From positions 37,230,807 through 37,294,806 of the forward strand of contig OZ022576.1 of NCBI GenBank assembly GCA_963669155.1: 64,000 nucleotides of DNA, in the 5' to 3' direction. The notes under the pieces were generated by a model that saw nothing but the letters and a program-made list of their open reading frames with translations, had not been told where the DNA came from and did no database searches. This document shows, in pieces, positions 46,135 to 58,200 of the stretch; within the stretch, counting starts at the first letter, position 1; each line of letters opens with the position of its first letter. This DNA comes from Arbacia lixula (lineage: Eukaryota; Echinodermata; Echinoidea; Arbacioida; Arbaciidae). A program made the position numbers and the translations under genes.

Positions 46135-48912
46135 TACCTCCCTGTTCAGATGACAACCGTGTAGAGACGCGTCTTATTTACACAAAAAACGCCCTCACTT
46201 CTCAACACCATTGTGGTAATACATGACCAGACTGTACAAGAGCAGACTGCCTCAACACACAAATAGTCATGGTATTCTACCTCTTTTTTTAATCAGTAGG
46301 GTGAATGGTAAATATTACGGTACAATGGTAATGGTAAATATTACAATAGTAAATATTACGTAATGTTACGTAATGTCATAGATTATGGTAAATATGACCT
46401 TCATAAATTATACATTTACATTGTAAGACCTACTCACAAAACACTGTCTATTTCACGCAAAGAAACAAGCACAATTTGCATTCACATCAAGAGCTGCTTT
46501 ACATATTGCATATCCATATTACTTTGATAGTACATGTATCTCTCCAGGCACTGATTACTTTAATGTTTATTAGTCTGATAAATTCAACACTGGAATATGT
46601 TGAATCGCTTGATTGTAATGTATAATGATAACACACCATTCATAAAAAAATATTAAACAATGTGCAATGATGATGCTCTGTTTTGCAGCAATATCTAGGC
46701 AAACATAAAGAAACACAATTTTAAACACTTTCTGCCTGTAATAAAGCATCACAATACATGTATCACTCTGCAATGACCTTTTTTGGCAAAACTTATGACA
46801 AGACCTTTAAAATGATTAACTTTGTTATACATTTATATTGCAATGCATCATGTGAACTTAACACATACATGTACTACTGCTACAAATGTTCAAAAGACGT
46901 GACTCTTTATGACATCAAGATTAAATAGAGGCTAAATGTATACAAACATTATTCAACGATTAAAATGACTAATATCAACATTGATGACAAGTTTACAAGT
47001 TTATCTCATAAAAATACATACTATATATGTCATCAGATAAAAATTTGAAAGGCATGCATTCATCTAAAATATCAATAGCTATGCGATATAAAATATACAC
47101 CTTAAAGGTTATATATAATCTTTAAAGTAATGATACATCATTTTCCACAACACGTGACAAAAATGTATTTCAGTGCAAAATAGTGCAAGTAATATGAAAG
47201 ACAGACAAGTCACCTGACCAAAACAACAAAGGTACTTTCTAGATGAGGACACAGGGCGAGAAAAAACATGGCACAACAGTTTGGCAAGTTCATGCCAAAT
47301 TGAATGCTGCATTGCTGATATTTCTTTCTTTCACGTTTCATGAAATCATTCACCCAAATCGTTCATATCAGCATATCAACACTTTTTTATCAACTCCGTA
47401 CTAGCAGGTATCAGTCGATGATAAAATGTGTTATCTGCTATATGTTTGAGTACATTATTGCTTCTGTTCATCTTCATAAAGCATAAATCCCAGGCCTTTT
47501 TTTGATGTGATATGCAGTATCTTACACCCTTATTGGAGGACATTGTGTAACAAATATATGCCGTATATATCAATTGTTTAAAACAGGCTCATCTGTGTAA
47601 AGAAAACAGGAATATGACACCTAAACGAGTCATATTTATTAGATAATCCCTAAACATGGGTCTTTGGTGCACCAGGAGATACCTGAATAAAGTTCAGGCA
47701 ATAATTTTTACTAAACATTCTTCACATGGATTCTCTCATAAATATATTTTTTTGCTATACTGGTAATAATGAGATAAAATCTGAGGACTATTTGTCTTAA
47801 ATCACGCCACAGCAAGTCGACTTTCTAGGTCAAGTGATTTAAAATATGTACATGTAATCAATGGCAAGAGTGTATAAAAGTCTGATAAAAGGGTCCCTAA
47901 AATTATCAAAGGTTTACAAAATTATGCAACAGGCTCTTGACATTTCTTAGATACTTCCAAGTATGTCGGAGGCAGATATCATTGATAATTATAATTACAA
48001 ACTTCACAATACTTTCAGCCTGGCTGTAAGCACAATTGACAAGTAAAAGACCTCTTAGTTTTCCTTCCTTTTCCCCTTTGATGTGAAAATGTGAAGGATT
48101 CTCCTTAATCACAAGTGATGAATTTGACATAATTCATTCTCTTATGTAGCCATAGAGTTGTAGATTCAGCAGTACCAAATTAAAGGTATATATTGGAAAA
48201 ACAGCACATTTATGGAAATGTCAGCTTCACCACAATTACAGTTTTGTTTTGTTTACAAATTCAGGAAATTCACATGTTTGATTGATTCTATTCAATAGCT
48301 CCACGGCCTTGCTATCCGTTGTCCCATAAGTCTTTGCTGACATCACCAACTGCTACATTAGTCAGAAAAATATTAACGGTCTCAGTACAATACGGCCATG
48401 ATATGTACAGTACTGAATGGGGCTCTCCTGGCTTGGTAATGAGAGAGTTAAAGCAAAGATATGAATGGGTACCTATACTCTGACTGATACATACTGGAAC
48501 ATGTATGTATGGGACTGGCATCATATCACTCACAACTAACAGAACGATGTTCACATCCACCCTGAAATAATCAAATAATATTCTGAAGCACTGTTGCATT
48601 GGTATGCTGCCAGCCTGCCTAAAGGATCATGCTAATTTTGAGCACAAAATTTAAAATGATCCAGCCATTTTTGTATCTTTTGCCGCATTACACAGTCAAC
48701 AAAAAGGAGGGATGAATCCTATATTGTTTTGGTCACAGGTTGAACGTTGAATGCCACCTAAAGACTAATCCATGACCGAACTGGCAGGGTATCTAAGAAG
48801 TGTTAATATTTTCTGTCAATTGTATAAAGAAAGTAAAAGAGAACTCAATTCAGCTTTGAATACACAGCGCAAAATTAAAACTATGGACTGCAAATGTTGA
48901 TATGTGTACAAC
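46135..48912 (-). other. Intergenic AT-rich stretch, possibly including the PARP3 3' UTR
   Basis: No coding exon was seen. On the minus strand AATAAA occurs at 47640-47635 and 46571-46566, and either could end the PARP3 transcript. That would mean a 3' UTR of about 1.3 or 2.35 kb. A short degenerate tandem of GGTAAATATTAC lies at about 46307-46400. Confidence 0.35.
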
Positions 48913-49088
48913 TCAATATCTGAACTTGAAGAGGCACAGATACCTCATCCTGTTCTGGCTCTCCTTGTAGAGGAGATACTCGCTCTGGTAGAAATGAGAC
49001 GACGAGCGCTTGGGCTGCGGGACTGGTTTTCCTTGAGGGATGACGACGTCTTTGCCGTCGTACTTCCAGGTTATGTCCTTCTTGGGAT
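48913..49088 (-). CDS. PARP3: PARP3 coding exon 11 (last)
   Basis: Acceptor TCCACCCAG. Two bases complete Asp480, then PKKDITWKYDGKDVVIPQGK leads to QSEYLLYKESQ with the catalytic Glu516. The exon ends MRYLCLFKFRY and a stop at 48915-48913. Confidence 0.93.
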
Positions 49089-49215
49089 CTGGGTGGAGAC
49101 GAGAACAAGGCCACAATGAGTTGCTGACATCTTTCTCTCCTCTCTCCTCTCTCTCTTGCTCCCTCTATCTTTTGCTCTCTCTTTCTCTCTCCCTCTCCTC
49201 TCTCTCTTTATCTCT

Positions 49216-49268
<53 letters not shown>

Positions 49269-52200
49269 ACAAACCCTTTAAACACATTGGCCCATATTCA
49301 CAACGATGGTTTAACTTAGTACGTTTACTTAACCAGGAAGGTTTTTCACCAAGCTGTTCGTAAGTTACGAACGACTTTACGAACGACTGGTGATCACTTC
49401 TTGTGCTAAATACGATACCACACTTCGTTCATTGAGAATCTGGTTTAGCACAAGAAGGGATCACCAGTTATTCATACAGTCGTTCGTAACTTACGAAAAG
49501 CTTGGTGAAACATCCCCCTGGGCTAACTTCATGGAACAAGGTGGTTCACAAACCATTTGTCTCGCCTGCTTTCGCAATGGCCTCATATCATTTGACCTTT
49601 TGACCCCTAGATGACCTTTGACCTTACCGTCCTCATCAACACACATGTGGTATTACCCAAGGCTCATTTGTACCAAGTATGAACACAAGTGATGCAGAAA
49701 TAAAGAAATGAGAGCAAGTTCAACCAAAACTTAAAACATTTTTGTAAGAGACTAACAGAATCACAGGAAAAGTGAAAACTAGGTCTCAGCCAAAGTTCGT
49801 TCAGGCGAGACAAAAAAACAACATGAGACATTATTATTGAAACACTGTTTATTTAATTTTGTCCTCAGAATCACTATGGTATATTAAGTTGATCAAGATA
49901 ATTTATAGCAAAAAACTGAAATCACCCACTGATGTAATTCTGTGATGAAAATCAATGATTTTGTGACAGCATCAAATGACTGCCCCAATAGCAAAGTTAC
50001 ACTTTACATGGATCACAAGTCAAGCTACGATTGATCACAATTCTTGAGAAGACAGACCCCTGTTTTTGATTGTAGACGTACTGACCTGGTTCCTGTTGTC
50101 CTTTGGCAATGACACAGTCCGCCTTCCCGGGGGCAGCGGTCAGCTGGGACTGATTGCACATTACATGGTGCTCTACCCCCAGTGCCGCCTCGTTTAGGAA
50201 CATCACCGCACGGCCATCACTGCATGATCCAACTGCAGAATAATCATAAATCATAACGACATCTATGACACATGATATGTACATCATTAAAGACAGAATG
50301 TCCCTTTTTCAAAAGTCGTGAAACTCAGCAGGAATCAGCAGTACACCCCAACAATGTGTTTAAAATCTCATAGTGAAAAACTATCCTTGTTTACATTTGA
50401 ACCACAGCAGGCATAGTCTAAATTCATGATAGCATTGTCCCGTTCAGCGCACGATGAGGGCATCACTCCCATTGACAGCATGCGCCTTGGAGCTGACAGA
50501 TGCTGACCATAGCGCACATCTCTAGGCTTCAGGTTTCAGATGACCCGCCAAAAATGTCCTCAAAGTCTACCGATTGCTATTATTCCGCTTAAAAGTCAGT
50601 TTCCAGTTCGATTATTGGGAGGGAAGTTCTTATACAGTATCTCCTTTTATTTTCTGTGGTTTTTATTACATTTTATTTGTTTTTTTGACTGGCAAAAAGG
50701 GTACCCTGTGGTTGACCTATTTCTCTATGATCTGTACATTATGATAGATACAATGAACAAGCATAATTTATAAAAAATGAATATACAGGGAAACCCTGTT
50801 ATAACGAGGGGGACAGGATCCACACTTTTTCCTCAATATAGCCGATTGCTCGCTTTACCAGTACATGATCAAAACATACAGAAACAAATGCATCTATAGG
50901 ACTACACAAACAATAACATATTTACCGCTAGGACTGTAATATTCATATGGCTTTGCAAGCATTCTAAACTGAATTTATTATCTAAAAATTCACTAAAAAT
51001 GTAAATAAATGACACTGAGTTCTTACCGTATCCCCGTGACTTGGCATTCTCGGAAGCAAGGTAGATTCCTCTCCCCACACGCCCTCCGGAGTGTGGCATA
51101 ATGCGAAGACCAGTCTTCAAGATGGCCGCCACAACAGCAACATTGGTGCCATGCCACAGCAGACGACGGTTGGTAATGTTCTTATGGGCAGCAAATCTAG
51201 CATCCTGTCATTCGAACAGGGAGCACAAATAAAGGGGTGCATGGACAAAGCAAAAATGAGTACGATAAAAATTGTAGGAAAAGCCTAGTGACATCATGTG
51301 ATACATGTATAACAGTATTGCTTCTTGCCTAAAACCCAATTGAATAAATAATGACTTTGAATAAACAATAACAAAAATCAGATTTCATTTGAAATTTCAA
51401 AACTTTTTAACATGGCATTGTTGATTATGCTACTCTGCATAGTAAAAGAAAATTTGACCTTTGTGCCATCTTTTTTTCATGGATTATAGATAAATATCTC
51501 AAATAGGCATCTAATTTGCATACAATTGTAAACAAATTTAAGGGCTTTTTATGCAGCCACGCTCTTTACATGTGCCTTGCAAAATTTCAACCTTCCGTGG
51601 CCCAGATATTTCAACCACACTCCCCCCCCTTCCCCCCAGTCAAAACTTGCTCTCAAAAATCCCTGTCAGAATAGGGTTACCGTACTGACCGGCGTATAAG
51701 CCGTGGGTGTTTTTTCTTGAAAATCTTGGCAAAGTCGGGGTGCGGCTTGTACTAGGCGTTAGCAAAAAGTCGCGTCTTTCAAACCAACACGTGTACACAT
51801 GTATGGGATAATGCATTGTGTGACAACAGTCAACAACAAAATAGATGGCTTTAATAGCCATCCCAGTGTGACACAATTTACGTACCGGTAGTAAGATCTC
51901 AATCACATCAACAGCATAATTACCTGTACTAAGAAAGTACCATGATTAGTAGTTGTCCAAGACAACTCAGAGATACCGATAATGAGAAAGCTAAGGCTCA
52001 AACTAGCAAACTCCATTAGATGCAGAGTTTTTTTTTATCTCTGGCGGCCACGAGATGGTGGTAAACACTTACATCTTACGGTCGTGTATCTACCGCCACC
52101 TTGTGGTGCCATACTGCCATCATGTGTATACATTGGTTTGAAAGACCCAATCAAAAAAAAAAAAATTGAAATTGCGTCAGGGGTGTGGCTTCTGTGCGGG

Positions 52201-55200
52201 TGCCGCTATTACAATGGTCAGTACGGTAAGGTGCCAGTGAAGCACTATTGCACCAGCAACACACACACACCACACATACATGTAGAGCACCACATTCTCT
52301 GGCATGCAAAGGGATTTTAAGATAAGATGCCACATGCTCACCTCTCCCTCTCTGTCCATCTTCCAGATCTCAAGCAGTTGCTTCCCATCATTACCACAGC
52401 TGGTATTGTCGATGTAGGTCTTCAGATACTGCAGAGGGAAGACAGAGGTAGATGCTTGTAGTTGGGAGTATCGAAAGAACAGTGTATCAAGACATCATAC
52501 AAATTTCCGTAACTGTGACAAATAACACCTATAAATAATCCAACTGGTTCCAAACAATGCCACGATCCACTGGTAAAAAGCATCATACTTTTGAGAGCCA
52601 CATCAAGTGTATGTCAAATTTATAAACCTTATACGAACTGCATATTATCAGTATTAAAGAAAAAAAGGTACATATATGCATATATATATATACTCAATGT
52701 AAATCATTGATATAACTCCAGACTAAGAATTTTATAAATCTCAATCTGTAAAGGATTTCAAATTTAAGTTGGAGTTGGACTTCCTTGGTAATTTCTGAGC
52801 AGCAATGACCCAATTTGATTGGCCTATAAATATCCAGATGGCTTGCTGGCTTGAACAGTTACCAAGAGGCATCTCTTGGCACCTGGAATTGATAATACTT
52901 TATCCCATTGCACACTTAAAGATTTTCAGACTTTGTGAACCCTGGCCCAATGAGGATCTCAAAATTTGCTATGGAACTGCAATAACCTCAGGGGCGTGGA
53001 TTAACTGCACCCTATAAGGAATTTACAGCTTATTCATAACCTGTCGTGTATTGATTACGCTGATTATGCGGGAGTCACGCTGCTCAGCATCTGAATGGAG
53101 TAGAGCCATCCCCAAATACCTGGGCTCAGTAAAGAATGGGTTCACCCTTTAAAGATGGCCCGTCCCTTTTAAAAACATATGCAAGCTTTATGAAAGTTTG
53201 TACACACTTAGCATGTATCTTTTTGAATACCAACTGTGAAATTCTACGATCAGAAGTACTATAACTCCCGTAGCATAAATGAAAATCTAACTAGTTTTCA
53301 ATGAGATTTGACTATTTTCGTGGTACAAAAAAACAAAGCTCGATCAATCATCGAAGATTGTTTCCTCAAAACCGGATATTACGCTTTGTCGATTCCAGGG
53401 AAAGGTTAAATAGCCACTCTCTCTCAAATGATGACAAAGTCAGGGAACTTTCAGAAATAGGTCTGCAAAAGGGACAGGCTACCTTTAACCTCCACTGACG
53501 CATTTTTGCACAAGTAATAAACATAAATCCTATAGTGCAGCATTTTGTTTAGAACTTGAAGGGTTAAATACCTTGAACTCCTGACATGCGCTATCCAGCC
53601 GCTCCAGCTTGCACTTGAGCAGTCCGTACTTGACGTCCAGGGGATTAGGAACAGCATCGCCAGCCGCCAGCTGTTGCCATGACAACAATCATCCATCAGG
53701 GGAAAAAAAATAAGAATTCAACAAATCAACCACTAAATCAAAGTACTGGTACTCAAATAACTCTGAAGCAAAATAAGTGTATTCAGATAAATTGATGAAT
53801 GCATACCCAAATAATTCAGGATCTATGAGTAAATGCAAAGCAACTGGGAACAATCAATTAGATAACAACTTTCCTGTTGAATTCATACATGCTGGTCTTT
53901 CTTTTGCTTTACATGCAAATTTGCCCAGAGAAGATCAAAGATCAAAATCAAAATCAAAATCAGTGATGTAATTTTCATTCAACCTGTTCATACACGTTTG
54001 TACACTTTTCCAGAGCCAGGAATGAAATCATTTGTACATGACGCTGAGGAAAACATTCTAACAAACATCCAGTTACAATGTTTCTTACCGCTTTCTCTGT
54101 CTTGCTCTTCTCCTTCTGCATGGTTTGGGCAATCTCAATGTCTCCAAGAACCTGGAGGAAAGAAGCCAAGGTTAGGAAGAGAATCACAAGGGTGATTACT
54201 GTGTGAAAGACCACAACATACACAAACAGAATAACTATGATAATATTTATGCTGTGTAATATTATATTTCATGAAGGATGTTGTGAATGTCAACATGTAG
54301 AACAAAATTTCATTCAATAGCTTTTTTCCTATAATATATGAGCTATGCACTCGAAATCTGAAGAATACTACGATTTCCACTTCTACAGTTTTTTTCCAAT
54401 GTAATTCAGACCTAATGAACAAACATTATATTGCATATTATTACATATTTTTGACAGACTATAATAATGCCATTTACAACACTCAGGTATATTGTATTTC
54501 CTGTGCTGGGTAACAGGTTACTTTTGTTTCTTAAACAGTTTTCATGTGATATATGTCTTTCAATGCATAAACTAACTTCAAACCTCAAATAACCTATTCA
54601 GATTTCTTTTGGTTCATCATTCAATATCAGTGACCATAGATCAGTACTGTCTGAAACGGACTGTGTAGTAGTTTGGACCTAGGATCAAATATGTCCTTAC
54701 CAAAAGCATGTCCTTCTTTTCCTGGATCTTCTCTGGGTTATCAATGACTGGAGGGATTTTCCTCCCAAACGAGTGGGGAATTATAGTGTAGAACTTGGAG
54801 GAAAGATCTGCAAGTATGGGTTTTTTCTTTTTGGCCTGCACTGCTTGCTCAATTTCATCCAGAGCTTCGAATCCTTTAGCGATCTGAGCTTTGCTCAAGT
54901 TTCCCAGTGGCATCTTCTTCACATCTAGATGCATATAATAGAAAAAGAAAAAATACAAGATTTGATTTGCAGGCATGATACATGACGACAGATCCAGTAT
55001 CGTACTTCTCATGCAGCTTTCCAACCACCAATCAGAACGATAGAACAATAGCAGCCAATCACAAATCAGAGCTTTCTAAACATTGATCAGAACGATAGGC
55101 TAGTAGCGGCCTATCGCAATTCAGCTATTGGAACACGCCACACTCTGTGTTTCATCTAATAATCTCCAGCCATCTTCAATGCGGCCTTTGTCTCTCTCTC

Positions 55201-58200
55201 TCTCTCTCTCTCTCTCACTCATTCAATCCCTTTACTTTCTTTTTCACTTTAAACAGTGAGGATCTCTTTCCTCTATCTACTTTCTCCCTTAAATAACCCA
55301 TAAATTGCGTTTAATCTAATTGCCATTGGCAACTCAGTCTTATTCATCAGTCAATCTGTGTCTCCACCCCCCACCCCCCTATTTCTTTCTGCCAAGTAAG
55401 GATGTCCATCCCGTTCTCCCTGCTCCTTCTCACGCTTGACCTCACCCACCCCCTAGCCTCACTTTAAGGCTCTCTGACCGATTTAATCAAGATTACCACA
55501 GGTACATATCAGTCTCGTATGGGCTGGACTAATTCTTTACTCCCAGATGTCATGCATAAGAACCAGAATGCAATCGTCCAAACCGCGTACAAGGAAAAGT
55601 TGTCCCACAATTCACTGCACAGCACACGTTCGCAGTCATACCCAATTCCATCCTTATACACTAATATAGACTAGACTGGAATTGTGTATGACTGCGGACA
55701 TGCGCTGCAGGGTGCATTCTGGGATGTCTTTTCCAAGCATGCGGTAATGGAGTGTTAACTAGTGCGCTTCAGCCCAATATGTTGATTATATCGAATTTGA
55801 ATTATATCAAACAGCCTGGAGCCAAACTTCCACTGTCCCAGTTTCATTTCTCCATCTTTACCAATCTCAAACTTGGTCATCTGTTCTTTGAACATGTCCT
55901 CGTTGAAGATCAGCTTGACCAGCTCCTGGGTAGCACTGTCCAGAGTCGAGGGGAGAACCGTCTTGGCGCCTGATGCTGTATCCAGCTCATTCAGCTGGGG
56001 GAGATGAATAAAGGGCACACATGTACTTTTACCCTTTCGCATCAACATCTTAAGACAAGCACTCGCCGCCTACAACAAATATTTGTGGCTACCAGGCCGT
56101 TGTACCTGTGTATCGTGCAAGGGTATATCATTGATAAACAACAGGGGAATATTGATCATAACTGCTTGCTCGTGAGCATTGCCCATTGTGTGTCCACTCC
56201 AGATTTTGCATTGTTACTGCAATGTGCCACAGCACACGCAGTGCGTACTTTCCTTCAGATTCCTCAGACATATATACAATGTTTGGAAAAAAAAAACTTC
56301 TCAAACAATAATTCCCCAATGAAGTTGCACAAATATGTATACACAAGTATTACTTGTGAATAATTTTGCATTTGGCAAATTGAGAGTTACACATCGTCGC
56401 CTACCTTGTCGGTCTTTTCTTTCAGCTCTTCCACCCCCGCCTCTGCTACCTCAATCAGGGTGTACTTGCCAGCCACAGGCTTGAAGTTGGCCCGCTCCTC
56501 CCACTTATTCTTGGTCTTGTCTGTGAATTTCTTACAGAAGAACTTCTTGGCTCCTTCCAGATCATTGCCAAACGTGCTGGTGGAGTTCTGGCCGGACTCT
56601 CCCTGACAAGGTGCAAAAGAAATGTGAATATGGGTGAAGACGAGGTGTTCCATTTGCAAAAGTTGTGAAACTCTGCAGGAATCGGCAGTATTCCCTAACA
56701 ACAATGTCTGAGTAATCTCACAGTCATAGCCTCACAACCTCATCAAGAAAAACGAAAACTGTTGATGTTTACATTTAAAACCTAGCGGCTGTAGTCTACA
56801 TTCACAATCGTATTGCCCGTCAGTGAGCTAGCGCCACACACCGCAGGCATGCTCCGATTGAACGCATCCGCTGTGGTGCGGACCATAGCGCACAACGGTC
56901 TCTGCTCTCTAGCCTATACATGTAGGTTTTGGATGACCAGCCCAAAACCTCCTCAAACCTAGCGATCGCTATAATTTTACTTAAAATCAGTTTCTAGTTC
57001 TATTAATGGGAGGGAAGCTCTGACACAGTATCTTCTTCCATTTTCTGTGTTTTTTACATTTTTTTTTTGTTGCCCTGCAAAAGGGACATTCTGTCTTTGA
57101 AGCTAAGTGAGTCAACCCTGAATGGAAAGAATCCTCATGGGAGACAAGAAATGGAGTCAGTATTTAAGCAGGTGGTCTTTCTGTATAAATTATTTGAATT
57201 CAGGTTTCAATGAAAATGTTCTCAAAGGAAATGTGGTCTTCATAGCCAGGGGGTGGTGATTAGAGAAGTGTTCACTGTATTGTGCTATTGCCCAAACAAT
57301 CCATAAATCTTTGGAAAAATCCATGTAATCAAAGGCTTCAAAGTGGCATGCATTTTCTCCCCACTGGGTCCATTTAAAGCATGTCTGATAAGCAGATATT
57401 AAAGGCTTTCACGCGTCGATTCTGCGGGGAGACGTCACTATTTAGCTGCTACGCGTACTTGTGAACTCAATGCACGTATGCGAAATGGCTAGCCACGATC
57501 AGGGCTGAAGGTTTAGCTTCAGTAAGGATGGTGCGTTCTAACCAGGCGGGTAAATGCGTAAGTGCCCAAAAAACAATACACATAGGTAAGTGTGCGTTTT
57601 GCACGGAACGCACAGCGTATGCAATATGGCAGCGCGCTAGGGATATATCCTGTGTACGACGCGTGATCGAATGCCTTTAAAGTTCATTGTGATATCAGGG
57701 GCACTCACACACAAAAGTAAGTGGAATCCTGACCGAGGTCAAAATCTCACTAATCCTTACATGCATTCACACAAAAGTTAGAAAATCTGTGGGAAAGTGT
57801 GGAAAGGCAGTAACACTTCATTTGATAAATCTATACACTTTTTTTTATATATTTAAGGATTACAGACATTAGACCAAAACATCTGCATTTGTGGTTTATC
57901 TACAGGAAATGTATATTCTGATTTTAAAAATATATCAAATGATGCAAGCAGTTAGCCTTGATAGCATTGTGATAACAAGGAAAATCTCCATTTCATGACA
58001 TCAGTCTTGAAAATTAACCCCAGCAGAATTATTCACCCCCCCCCCCCCCCCCCACACCCATCCAGTAGAACTTACTACTCTGCCCCATCTGGTCCAAACA
58101 TAGTACTCCGGACCAAACTGTCGCAGCAGCTGGATGACGTAGAACTTGTTATTGTTAAAGCCAATGTTCGTCTGGTTTAACATGCAGTCATAGTCGTCTT

